DNA of 47,723 bases from assembly GCF_006440735.1 (NCBI RefSeq), contig NZ_VFUA01000043.1, forward strand, positions 1-47,723, written 5' to 3'. The DNA is from Mesorhizobium sp. B2-7-1 (GTDB taxonomy: Bacteria; Pseudomonadota; Alphaproteobacteria; Rhizobiales; Rhizobiaceae). Positions 8,245 through 15,974 of the stretch are shown here, in pieces (positions within the stretch are counted from its first letter, which is position 1; each line of letters opens with the position of its first letter). A program made the translations under genes and the position numbers. A model generated the notes under the pieces. It did no database searches, was not told where the DNA came from, and saw only the letters and a list, made by a program, of their open reading frames with translations.

Positions 8245-8324
8245 TTGAATTCTCCATGTTGAGTTTCAATCCACGGCCGTGTGTCGCCGGCCGGGCGGAA
8301 ATGGTTCATGGAGTTGTGAGACTT

Positions 8325-8515
8325 CGTCATCCACGGGCGGAGCGGGAGCGAAGCGGACGCGCAGACCCGAGGATCCATTCCGTGATCTCGCGCGAAGGGC
8401 AAAGACGGCGCAAGACAGAGGTCGTTCTGCATCGCTGCGATGCGCGAAGGTCGCGGAATGGATTCTAGGATCTGCGCTGCGTCGCTACGCTCCTCGCTTC
8501 GCCCACACATGACGA
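8325..8515. repeat. Family A palindromic element, two long arms
   Basis: It starts CGTCATCCACGGGCGGAGC and ends ACATGACGA. The inner CATTCCGTGA and GCGGAATGGAT boxes are present. It fills most of the gap between the small secreted protein and the BTLCP gene. Confidence 0.82.
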
Positions 8516-8539
8516 AAATTAGGGTGCGCCCAGCTCTTC

Positions 8540-9157
8540 CTACTGCACCGAGCCGACCAGCACCGCCTGGCCGTCGCGGATCGAGACCCAGCGTCCGGTG
8601 TTGTCGATCGCCTGGCGCTTAAGGTAGCGGTAGCCGGTCGCGTCCCAGGCTTTGACCTTGTCGGTCAGATTGTCGAGCACGTAATCGCCCTTGTCGGTGC
8701 GCACCGTCAGCACCGAATGGCCTTCGCCGTCGGGCTTGCGCACGACGGTGATCAGAAGGTCGGCCAGCGACATGCCCATGCGGTAGAGCTGGCGGCGCTT
8801 CTCCAGCACATAGTCCTCGCAGTCGCCATAGCCGTCATCCGGATAGGCCCAGACTTCGTCCTTGCCGTAGTGATCGAGATCGCTCATCGGCTTGACGGCG
8901 GCATTGACCTTGGCGGTCACGCTGACCAGCCGGCGCCACAGGCTGTCGGTCATCCTGGCAGGATCGAGATTGGCCGGATGGATGTTGCATTCGTTCGGAT
9001 GCGATTTGCAGAAATCGTAATGGCCGATCGGCTGCGATGTCAGGCCGCCCGTGGCCATCGCGCCTGCCGCCCATGCCGGCACCGCCCAATGCGCAGAGAT
9101 CGCCAGCCCTGCGACTGCACATAAACGCAGAATTCGCGTCATCGCTGAGGAAGTCAT
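8540..9157 (-). CDS. Transglutaminase-like cysteine proteinase (BTLCP family)
   Basis: A predicted periplasmic cysteine peptidase of the bacterial transglutaminase-like family, related to LapG-type proteases. The 205 residues start with a signal peptide (ILRLCAVAGLAISAHWAVPA, cleavage near AWA). The catalytic elements are visible: YGDCEDYVLEKRR (Cys), GHSVLTV (His) and VLDNLTDKV (Asp). In LapG systems the enzyme cleaves adhesins under c-di-GMP control, but no LapD-type receptor lies nearby, so the substrate is unknown. Rhizobia carry several such paralogues. A TTAA-N7-TTAA motif lies 24 bases upstream of the start. Confidence 0.88.
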   Translation of the reverse strand: MTSSAMTRILRLCAVAGLAISAHWAVPAWAAGAMATGGLTSQPIGHYDFCKSHPNECNIHPANLDPARMTDSLWRRLVSVTAKVNAAVKPMSDLDHYGKDEVWAYPDDGYGDCEDYVLEKRRQLYRMGMSLADLLITVVRKPDGEGHSVLTVRTDKGDYVLDNLTDKVKAWDATGYRYLKRQAIDNTGRWVSIRDGQAVLVGSVQ

Positions 9158-9180
9158 TGCCCCCGCCGCCCTGTTCTTTA

Positions 9181-9195
9181 TTAACGAAACGTTAA
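9181..9195. promoter_or_regulatory. Candidate CtrA-type site TTAA-N7-TTAA
   Basis: TTAACGAAACGTTAA is a perfect palindrome and fits the TTAA-N7-TTAA core of CtrA boxes. It lies 24 bases upstream of the BTLCP start. Such a short motif could occur by chance. Confidence 0.4.
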
Positions 9196-9316
9196 AGGCG
9201 ATTTACAGTCCGTGTCAATTGGAGACGACGGTCCGTTTGGCGGCATGGTTACCTGGACGATCCCGTAGCGGCAGTTTCGCAACAGAGGCATGGCCGCAAC
9301 ACCGCCGGCTGCCAGA

Positions 9317-9415
9317 GCAATTCCAGGAAAAGTGTGACACGGTTTTCCGTCTGGAATTGCGCAAAAGAAGGAGATAGAGCGGTTCGCCGTTTGCGTGAAA
9401 CGGTGAAGCGCTTTA
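9317..9415. repeat. Composite family B element, two hairpin modules
   Basis: Module 1 is GCAATTCCAG (9317-9326) with CTGGAATTGC (9351-9360). Module 2, after AAGGAGATAG, is a hairpin of AGAGCGGTTC...CCGTTT with AAACGG...GAAGCGCTTT. The same pair in the same order recurs at 17142-17240. Confidence 0.82.
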
Positions 9416-9449
9416 GGCGGCGGCAGGGCTGATGCCGGGGTTCCGGCCG

Positions 9450-10727
9450 TCAGCTTTTGGCGGAACGGACCAGCTTCGGCTTCACCGCCACCCGCTGCTG
9501 GCGGCCATAGCTCGAAATGAAGTCGGCGATGCGCGGCACGATCTCCGAGCGGAAGCGCGAGCCGTTGAAGACGCCGTAATGGCCGACGGCCGGCTGCATG
9601 TAATGCGCTTTTTTGTCGGCCGGGATGTTGACGCAAAGGTCATGCGCGGCATGGGTCTGGCCGAGGCCGGAAATGTCGTCGTTCTCGCCCTCGATGGTCA
9701 GCAGCGCGACATTGCGGATCGCCTTCGGATCGACAGGCTCGCCGCGATGCGTCATCTCGCCCTTCGGCAAAGCGTGGCGCACGAACACGGTGTCGACCGT
9801 CTGCAGGTAGAACTCCGCCGTCAGGTCCATCACCGCCAGATATTCGTCGTAGAAGTCGCGGTGCTTCTCGGCGCTGTCGCCGTCATGCTTCACAAGGTGC
9901 ATGAAGAAGTCCTTGTGGGCGATGATGTGGCGGTCGAGATTCATGCTCATGAAGCCCGAAAGCTGCAGGAAACCTGGATAGACCACGCGGCCAAAGCCCG
10001 GCACCGGCCAGGGCGCCTGCATGACGACATTGTCGCGGAACCAGTCGATGCCCTTTTCCTTGGCCAGGAGATTGACCGCGGTCGGATTGCGGCGCGTGTC
10101 GACCGGGCCGCCCATCAGCGTCATGGTCGAGGGCACGAAGGGATCGCCGCGCTTTTCCATCAGCGCCACCGCCGCCAGCACCGGCACGGAAGGCTGGCAC
10201 ACGGCCATCACATGCGTGTCGGGACCGAGCGCATGGAATATGTCGATGACGTAGTCGATATAGTCGTCGAGATCGAAGCTGCCTTGCGCCACCGGCACCA
10301 TGCGGGCGTCGACCCAGTCGGTGATGTGCACGTCGGCATGGGGCAGCATCGCCTCGACCGTGCCGCGCAGCAGCGTCGCGTAATGGCCCGACATCGGCGC
10401 CACGATGAGCAGCTTCGGGTCCGGCTTGCGGCCGGCCGGCAGCGCGCGCTCGAAACGGATCAGGTTGCAGAACGGCTTCGACCAGACGGTCTTTTCGGTG
10501 ACGCCGACGCTTTTCCAGTCGACCACGGTCTTGTCCAGGCCGAATTGCGGCTTGCCGTAGCGGCGGGTGGTGCGCTCGAAGAGCTCCGCGGTCGCCGCGA
10601 CCGAGCGGCCGAAGGGCGTGTGGGAAATCGGATTGAGCGGGTTTGAATAGAAGAGCCGCACCGCGTCGGCATAGAGCCGGGCCGGCTGCAGCGCCGCATG
10701 GTTCAATTCGTAGAGCTGGTAGAACAT
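9450..10727 (-). CDS. phaZ: Intracellular polyhydroxyalkanoate (PHB) depolymerase
   Basis: Degrades stored native poly-3-hydroxybutyrate in the cytoplasm. The 425 residues match the intracellular PhaZ family (MFYQLYELNHAALQPARLYA at the N-terminus; LLIVAPMSGHYATLLRGTV; ADVHITDWVDARMVP). The lipase-box-like segment is MAVCQPSVPVLAAV, where the nucleophile of known intracellular enzymes is Cys rather than Ser, as would be the case here. The C-terminal VGHYGVFNGSRF supplies the catalytic His. It has no signal peptide, as expected. It stands alone: no phaA, phaB, phaC or phasin gene is in view. Confidence 0.93.
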   Translation of the reverse strand: MFYQLYELNHAALQPARLYADAVRLFYSNPLNPISHTPFGRSVAATAELFERTTRRYGKPQFGLDKTVVDWKSVGVTEKTVWSKPFCNLIRFERALPAGRKPDPKLLIVAPMSGHYATLLRGTVEAMLPHADVHITDWVDARMVPVAQGSFDLDDYIDYVIDIFHALGPDTHVMAVCQPSVPVLAAVALMEKRGDPFVPSTMTLMGGPVDTRRNPTAVNLLAKEKGIDWFRDNVVMQAPWPVPGFGRVVYPGFLQLSGFMSMNLDRHIIAHKDFFMHLVKHDGDSAEKHRDFYDEYLAVMDLTAEFYLQTVDTVFVRHALPKGEMTHRGEPVDPKAIRNVALLTIEGENDDISGLGQTHAAHDLCVNIPADKKAHYMQPAVGHYGVFNGSRFRSEIVPRIADFISSYGRQQRVAVKPKLVRSAKS

Positions 10728-11006
10728 CGCGAACCCCGCTGCCGTCCGACGACCAAAGGGACGACGAACCGCGCCGAGCCTTGAATGTCTCCCGGCGAGG
10801 TTAACAAGATATTGTTGCGATGCAATACGTCACGTCGCGTGAACAATGCGTCTTTGGTGCAAAGCGTTGGGAATCGGTCGCGAACGGCGGAGCCGGCTCA
10901 ATGTGCGCTGCCGAAATGTGAAGGATATGTGTCCGGCCCTCATGCCGGACACCGGCCATGATCCCCAACCTCGAAGGTGGCCTTGGATCATGGTCAGATA
11001 GCAACA
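10728..11006. other. phaZ upstream region, no gene seen
   Basis: It holds two short inverted repeats: GTCCGGC/GCCGGAC (10931-10950, 6-base loop) and CATGATCC/GGATCATG (10957-10992). Neither is followed by a T-run. The promoter of phaZ should lie here, but I cannot place it with confidence. Confidence 0.5.
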
Positions 11007-11051
11007 GCATGGTGCCGAAAAGCGTGAAGCGGTTTTCGGACGACACCATGC
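11007..11051. repeat. Family B palindrome (GCATGGTG variant)
   Basis: GCATGGTG (11007-11014) pairs with CACCATGC (11044-11051) around the shared CCGAAAAGCGTGAAGCGG core. It lies 22 bases past the end of the RlpA-like gene. Confidence 0.82.
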
Positions 11052-11073
11052 TCCGTCTTCAATTCAGAGCCGG

Positions 11074-11433
11074 CTAGACGCGCGCCATGCAGACGGCGGT
11101 GTGTCCCGAACCGATGAAGCCCAACTGGCTGGCGGCGCCGCGGGAGAGATCGAGCACGCGTCCCCTGACGAACGGGCCGCGATCGTTGATGCGCACGACG
11201 ACGCTGCGGCCATTGTCTTTGTTGGTGACCCGGAGCTTGGTGCCGAAGGGCAAGGTGCGATGGGCGGCGGTCATTGCCGAGGGGTTCATGCGTTCCCCTG
11301 AGGCGGTTCTGGAATGCAGCGCATACCAGGAAGCGCGGCCGCACTGCGCGGCGGAGGAGGCGGACGAGGCGCCGGCCATCAGGCCAGCCGCGATCGTTAC
11401 CGCGACAAGCGCGGTCTGGTTGGTTTTCTTCAT
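11074..11433 (-). CDS. RlpA-like double-psi beta-barrel protein
   Basis: A secreted protein of 119 residues with a signal peptide (LVAVTIAAGLMAGASSASSA) followed by the RlpA/DPBB domain: ASWYALHSRTASGERM, TAAHRTLPFGTKLRVTN, VVVRINDRGPFVRGRVLDLS. RlpA proteins act on denuded glycan strands as lytic transglycosylases or bind the septal ring. The conserved His (AAHRTLPFG) and Asp (NDRGPF) are present. There is no SPOR domain and no lipobox Cys after the signal, so this is the short soluble form. It is one of three cell-wall enzymes in the window, with MltA and MepA. Confidence 0.9.
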   Translation of the reverse strand: MKKTNQTALVAVTIAAGLMAGASSASSAAQCGRASWYALHSRTASGERMNPSAMTAAHRTLPFGTKLRVTNKDNGRSVVVRINDRGPFVRGRVLDLSRGAASQLGFIGSGHTAVCMARV

Positions 11434-11742
11434 GCTTTGGGGGTGGCTCCGTTAGAGATAGGCCCCGCCGTTAAGTGCCGAATGAGGCGGGAAATGCGGC
11501 AGCCTTCTGGCGGTTCCGTGGCGAGGGCACACGTTTGGAGTCGCCGCGAAACAGTTTGTCATGATATTTCTGACGCCGACAGGGCGTATTCTCAATGAAT
11601 ATCGGTCCGATATCCGGGGCATCCCGGGTAAGATCGGCCGTCGAGATTCAAGTAGAGAGAAGCGGTACTGCTTCGCTTCCTCGGCGTCTTTTGTCGCGTC
11701 CCCATTGCCGTTCAGGATCGACTTCCGGAGAGGGTCAAGCCG
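11434..11742. other. Divergent promoter region, rlpA-like / small membrane protein
   Basis: No gene is seen. A tight palindrome ATATCGG-T-CCGATAT lies at 11599-11613 and could be an operator. A weaker GAAGC/GCTTC pair follows. Confidence 0.45.
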
Positions 11743-11928
11743 ATGCGATTGATCAGGTTTGTCCTGGCGCTGATTGTGCTTGGTCTGGGCGCGCTGTGGT
11801 CGTTGCAGGGCCTCGGCCTGGTCAAGGGCAGCTTCATGACCGGACAGACGCAGTGGCTTTATGTCGGGCTCGTCACCATGCTGATCGGCATCGTCGGGCT
11901 CAGCTGGGCGACCCGCTCGCGCGTCTGA
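11743..11928 (+). CDS. Small two-helix membrane protein, unknown
   Basis: The 61 residues form two predicted membrane helices: LIRFVLALIVLGLGALWSLQ (3-22) and QWLYVGLVTMLIGIVGLSWA (37-56), joined by a short polar loop, with a positively charged C-terminus (TRSRV). GGAGAGGG about 9 bases before the ATG supports translation. I do not recognise a named family, though tiny proteins of this kind are common in Rhizobiales. A strong G/C hairpin follows its stop. Confidence 0.7.
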   Translation: MRLIRFVLALIVLGLGALWSLQGLGLVKGSFMTGQTQWLYVGLVTMLIGIVGLSWATRSRV

Positions 11929-11939
11929 TCGGTGGCGCC

Positions 11940-11969
11940 CCCCTTCTCCCCTTGTTGTGGGAGAAGGGG
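11940..11969. repeat. Family C hairpin, possible bidirectional terminator
   Basis: CCCCTTCTCCC (11940-11950) pairs with GGGAGAAGGGG (11959-11969) across an 8-base loop. It sits between two convergent reading frames but lacks a T-tract. Confidence 0.75.
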
Positions 11970-11983
11970 CCGCCCGACAGCTC

Positions 11984-12670
11984 TTAAGCCGCTTTTGCCG
12001 CCGTTTTGGCCGATTTGACCTGGGTGGCGCTGCGGCGTCCGTCGACGCTGACCGGCACGTCGCCGTCGACCGTGGCGCGCCGCACGATCCGGTGCTCGGC
12101 GCCATAGTCGTTGACCGCATAATGCTGCGTGGCCCGGTTGTCCCAGATCGCCACGTCGCCGGCCTGCCACCGCCAGCGCACGGTGTTCTCGGGCGTCGTC
12201 ACATAGCTCTGGAACAGCTCGTAGAGTTTTGACGAGTCGCTCTTCGACAGGCCGACGAAGCGCTGGACGAAATTGCCGAGCAGCAGCGAGCGCTCGCCGG
12301 TCTCCGGATGCACGCGCACGACAGGATGCTCGGTTTCGTAGACGGTCGAGGTGAAGACCTCCTCGAAATGCTTCCTTTCCTCGGCCGAGGCGCGGGGACG
12401 GACGGCGGCGTAATCATAGGCATTGCTGTGAATCGCCCACAGGTTCTCCGCCAGGAGCTTGAGCGGCGCCGGCAGGCTTTCATAGGCGGCATGCGTGTTG
12501 GACCAGATCGTGTCGCCTCCGGTAGCGGGAATGACGACGCCGCGCAGCACCGGGATAGGCGTCCACGAAGGTGACGTCTGTGTGCCACTGGTCCCTCCGC
12601 TCGTCATGTATGGACGGCCCCTCCTGGGCCGAACGAAAATTCTCCCATCGCCCCATTCAGGCAAATCCAT
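11984..12670 (-). pseudogene. Decayed TauD-type alpha-ketoglutarate dioxygenase
   Basis: The last two thirds of a TauD/TfdA dioxygenase remain: VLRGVVIPATGGDTIWSNTH, RLFL-like core, WRWQAGDVAIWDNRATQHYA with the distal iron His, and HRIVRRATV with the 2-oxoglutarate Arg. The iron-binding HxD motif survives only in another frame (QWHTDVTFVDAYP, bases about 12552-12590), so a small deletion near 12550 has shifted the frame. The N-terminal third is missing altogether: an in-frame stop precedes the remnant in the QWHTD frame. The displayed open frame with N-terminus MDLPEWGDG is therefore not a real start. A sequencing error could explain the shift but not the truncation. Confidence 0.8.
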
Positions 12671-12758
12671 GCTTCAAATCGCAGGCGAATTGGAAACCGG
12701 GTTTCGTGCCCGACCCGCTTAGTATAGTAATCTTATCAACATTGGGAGTGAGAGAACG

Positions 12759-12839
12759 ATGCGCGACCTTCTGAAGACCGTTCCGGCGATCGTTCGCGGC
12801 CCGCAGCCGAGGCGGCTCGCGGCGAGCGCCGCGCGCTGA
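12759..12839 (+). CDS. Possible 26-residue short ORF upstream of the oxidoreductase
   Basis: The ORF reads MRDLLKTVPAIVRG... and ends LAASAAR, then TGA at 12837. GGGAGTGAGAG lies 7 to 17 bases before the ATG and is a plausible ribosome site. It could be a leader peptide for the gene at 12867, the remnant of a deleted gene, or chance. There are no Cys or Met codon clusters that would support amino-acid attenuation. Confidence 0.3.
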   Translation: MRDLLKTVPAIVRGPQPRRLAASAAR

Positions 12840-12866
12840 TCGCTCGATAAATTCCGGCTAGCAGTC

Positions 12867-14207
12867 ATGGTTGGACGCGCCAATTCCATCATCATTGTCG
12901 GCGGCGGCGCCAGCGGTGTCGTGCTGGCCGCGCATCTGTTGAAGTCGCCCAATCCGGATTTGCGTGTCACGCTGATCGAGAAGCGGCCGCATTTCGGCCA
13001 GGGCATGGCCTATTCGACGCTGCTTTCGGCGCATGTGCTCAACGTCAACGCCTCCGGCATGAGCGCCTATGCCGACGACCCCACCCATTTCGCGCGCTGG
13101 GTGCTGGAGCGCGGCCTCGCCAAGCCGGACCAGGGGCCGTTCTATGCGCCGCGCAGCCTCTATGCACGCTATCTGCAGGACGTGCTCGAGGGCCTGGAGG
13201 AACGCGAGCGCGAGACCGGTCGTCTGCGGCTGATCCGCGAGGAGAGCCTGTCCATCTCGCCAACCCCGTCGGGCGTCGAGGTGGCCCTGGCCAACGGTAC
13301 CAGCGTCGTCGCGCATCTGGCCGTTTTGGCGACCGGCCATGACGAGCAGCCCGGCGCCTTCCAGGGCCAAGCCATCCGTATGGGATCGGAGGCCGATACC
13401 AAACTCGATCCGCAGGCCGCCGTCCTGCTGCTCGGCACCGGCTTGAGCATGGTCGACGCCTTCCTGTCGCTCCAGCAGCGCGGCCATTCGGGCGCCATCA
13501 TAGCTGTGTCGCGGCGCGGCCTGCTGCCGTCGCCGCACCGCAAGGGCAACCCCATCAAGCTCGATATCGCCGACATTCCGCTCGGCACCGAGCTTTCCTA
13601 CTTCGTCGGCTGGTTCCGCAACCTGATCCGCGAGACCCAGAAGGCCGGCGGCGACTGGCGCGACGTGGTCGACGGCCTGAGGCCGTTCAACCAGACGATC
13701 TGGCAGAACTGGCCGTCCTCGGCCAAGCGCCGCTTCGTCGAGCACACCAAGGCCTGGTGGGACATCCACCGCCACCGCATGGCGCCGGAGGTCTTCGCGC
13801 GCGTTACCGAAGCGGTGCGCTCGGGCCGCATCCGCCTCATTGCCGGCAGGGTCGTGAATGTCGAGGCGAATGGCGGTTCCGTCGTGAAGATCCAGCCGCG
13901 CGGCACGCAGGATGTCGAGACCCTGGAGGTCGGCCGCCTCTATGATTGCATGGGCATCGCCCGCGACATTTCGAGGACGTCGAACGGCGTCGTGCGCTCG
14001 CTGATCGAGCGCGGCCTGGCGCGACCGGATCCGCTGCGCCTCGGCCTCGATGTCACCGCGAAATGCGAGCTGATCGCGGCCGACGGCACGGTGTCGTCGA
14101 AGCTGCTCGCCGTCGGCCCGCTGACGCGCGGCACCTTCTTCGAGATCGACGCCATCCCGGATATCCGGGTGCAATGCGCGAAGCTGGGCAAGCAGCTGCT
14201 GGGGTGA
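12867..14207 (+). CDS. FAD/NAD(P)-binding oxidoreductase
   Basis: A 446-residue flavoprotein of the FAD-NAD(P)-binding family. The N-terminal Rossmann motif is IIIVGGGASGVVLAAHLL (7-24), then EKRPHFGQGMAYST and HVLNVNASGMSAYADDP, typical of this group. A second dinucleotide loop, LLLGTGLSMVDAFLSLQQ, lies near residues 188-205, and DCMGIARDISRTS follows in the C-terminal third. No substrate can be named. It lies beside a dead TauD gene and before cystathionine genes, so a link to organosulfur oxidation is possible but unproven. The ATG lacks a good Shine-Dalgarno. Confidence 0.8.
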   Translation: MVGRANSIIIVGGGASGVVLAAHLLKSPNPDLRVTLIEKRPHFGQGMAYSTLLSAHVLNVNASGMSAYADDPTHFARWVLERGLAKPDQGPFYAPRSLYARYLQDVLEGLEERERETGRLRLIREESLSISPTPSGVEVALANGTSVVAHLAVLATGHDEQPGAFQGQAIRMGSEADTKLDPQAAVLLLGTGLSMVDAFLSLQQRGHSGAIIAVSRRGLLPSPHRKGNPIKLDIADIPLGTELSYFVGWFRNLIRETQKAGGDWRDVVDGLRPFNQTIWQNWPSSAKRRFVEHTKAWWDIHRHRMAPEVFARVTEAVRSGRIRLIAGRVVNVEANGGSVVKIQPRGTQDVETLEVGRLYDCMGIARDISRTSNGVVRSLIERGLARPDPLRLGLDVTAKCELIAADGTVSSKLLAVGPLTRGTFFEIDAIPDIRVQCAKLGKQLLG

Positions 14208-14234
14208 TTTTTCGTCGAGGTCGGCGATCCGTCG

Positions 14235-14268
14235 CCCCCCTCTCTGTCCGGCAGGACAGAGAGGGGGG
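14235..14268. terminator. Perfect 15-bp hairpin (family C) after the oxidoreductase
   Basis: CCCCCCTCTCTGTCC and its exact complement flank a GGCA loop, 27 bases past the stop of the oxidoreductase. There is no T-run, so any terminator function is by RNA structure only. The sequence also matches the C-family core. Confidence 0.6.
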
Positions 14269-14430
14269 ACTTGGCGCCGGCCTAAATGAGAAGCGTGAAG
14301 CGCACGCTCGCCTGAAATTCCATTCCTCCACTCGCCGCCGGATTGGCACGATCTATCTTCTTTCCAGATGAAAAGGGCTGGAAAAGACGGCGTCGCGCGA
14401 TCCGCGAAACCGGAATGGGTTGCGGCGGCT

Positions 14431-14479
14431 AGAGCATGATCCCAAAAAGTGGGAACCGGTTTTGGAAAAGATCATGATC
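14431..14479. repeat. Family B palindrome (GCATGATC variant)
   Basis: GCATGATC (14434-14441) pairs with GATCATGA (14470-14477). The core CAAAAAGTGGGAACCGG differs from the GAAAAGTGTG form, so this is a subtype, also seen inverted at 34689-34730. Confidence 0.8.
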
Positions 14480-14537
14480 CAACAAGGATGCGCGAGATTG
14501 CGAACACCCGCATCGACCTGCTTCCATGGAGCAACTG

Positions 14538-15974
14538 ATGAGCGAGCAAAGACAACCGGCGCCCGGCGGGGCGGACACCAACCTGTCGAGGCTGCGGCCG
14601 CCTTATGCGTCGGTGCTCGACCTGATCGGCCAGACGCCGATCGTCGAGCTGACCAGATTCGACACCGGCAAATGCCGCCTGTTCATCAAGCTCGAAAGCC
14701 AGAATCCCGGCGGCTCGATCAAGGACCGCATCGCGCTGTCGATGATCGCGGCGGCCGAGAAATCGGGCGTGCTGAAGCGCGGCGGCACCATCGTCGAGGC
14801 GACCGCCGGCAACACCGGCCTCGGCCTTGCCCAGGTAGGCATCCCGAAAGGCTATCGCATCATCCTGGTCGTGCCCGACAAGATGTCGCGCGAAAAGATC
14901 CAGCATCTGCGCGCTTTGGGCGCCGAGGTGCGCATGACCCGCTCCGATGTCGGCAAGGGCCATCCCGAATATTACCAGGACATGGCCGAGAAGATCGCCG
15001 CCGAATTGCCTGGCGCCTTCTACGCCAACCAGTTCGCCAACCCGGCCAACCCGCTGGCGCATGAGACGACCACCGGCCCGGAAATCTTCTCGCAGCTCGA
15101 AGGCGATGTCGACGCGGTTGTGGTCGGCGTCGGCTCGGGCGGCACGCTCACCGGCCTCGGCCGCTTTTTCGCGAAACACTCGCCCAAGACCGAGATGGTG
15201 CTGGCCGACCCAGTCGGCTCGGTGCTGGCGCCGCTGATCAAGACCGGCAAGATGGAAGAGGCCGGCAGCTGGACCGTCGAAGGCATCGGCGAGGATTTCG
15301 TGCCGCCCAATGCCGATCTGTCGCTGGTCAAGAAGGCCTATTCGATTCCCGACAAGCAGAGCATGCTGGCCGTGCGTGATCTGTTGTCGCGCGAAGGCAT
15401 CCTCGCCGGCTCGTCGTCGGGCACGCTGTTGTCGGCGGCCCTGCGCTATTGCCGCGAGCAGACGGTGCCGAAACGCGTCGTCACCTTCGTCTGCGACAGC
15501 GGCAACAAATATCTGTCGAAAGTCTTCGACGATATCTGGCTGGCCGAGCAGGGCCTTGCCGACCAGGAGCAGCATGGCGATCTGCGCGACCTCGTCATGC
15601 GCTCGCCGCGCACCGGCGACATCGTCACCGTCGGCCCGGACGAGAGCCTGCTCAACGCCTATGGCCGCATGCGCCGCTCCGACGTCTCGCAACTGCCGGT
15701 GCTGGATGAAGGCAGGCTGATCGGCATCGTCGACGAGAGCGACATCCTGGCCAAGGTCGACGGCCCCTATGACGGCCGCTGGGACCGCTTCAACGGCCCG
15801 GTGCGCTCGGCCATGACGTCCAACCTGCACACGCTGCAGGCCAACCAGACGCTCGATGCGCTCTTGCCCGTCTTCGACCGCAACGAGGTCGCCATCGTCT
15901 TCGATGGCGAGGAGTTCGTTGGCCTGATAACCCGTATCGACCTGATCAACCATTTGAGGCGCCGCGCAAAATGA
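14538..15974 (+). CDS. Cystathionine beta-synthase
   Basis: Condenses serine with homocysteine to cystathionine using PLP. The 478 residues comprise a fold-type II PLP domain (ESQNPGGSIKDRIALSM with the PLP Lys; ATAGNTGLGLAQVG; GVGSGGTLTGLGRF phosphate loop) and two C-terminal CBS repeats (MRSPRTGDIVTVGPDESLLN... and AMTSNLHTLQANQTLDALLP...), as in true cystathionine beta-synthases. I place the start at ATG 14538 because GGAG lies 6 bases upstream. An ATG four codons earlier has no such site. The stop overlaps the gamma-lyase ATG (ATGA), so the two are coupled into one reverse-transsulfuration unit. There is no heme-binding N-terminal extension like that of the human enzyme. Confidence 0.9.
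   Translation: MSEQRQPAPGGADTNLSRLRPPYASVLDLIGQTPIVELTRFDTGKCRLFIKLESQNPGGSIKDRIALSMIAAAEKSGVLKRGGTIVEATAGNTGLGLAQVGIPKGYRIILVVPDKMSREKIQHLRALGAEVRMTRSDVGKGHPEYYQDMAEKIAAELPGAFYANQFANPANPLAHETTTGPEIFSQLEGDVDAVVVGVGSGGTLTGLGRFFAKHSPKTEMVLADPVGSVLAPLIKTGKMEEAGSWTVEGIGEDFVPPNADLSLVKKAYSIPDKQSMLAVRDLLSREGILAGSSSGTLLSAALRYCREQTVPKRVVTFVCDSGNKYLSKVFDDIWLAEQGLADQEQHGDLRDLVMRSPRTGDIVTVGPDESLLNAYGRMRRSDVSQLPVLDEGRLIGIVDESDILAKVDGPYDGRWDRFNGPVRSAMTSNLHTLQANQTLDALLPVFDRNEVAIVFDGEEFVGLITRIDLINHLRRRAK

Noticed and set aside
9432..10646. 404-codon open frame on the plus strand opposite phaZ
   Set aside because: It is the complement of a clear PHB depolymerase. Its translation is Arg/His/Asp-rich without motifs, a usual shadow in G+C-rich genes.
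14280..14537. SAM or other riboswitch before the cystathionine beta-synthase
   Set aside because: I saw no conserved SAM-II-like core or pseudoknot, only a family B repeat. Not excluded by folding.
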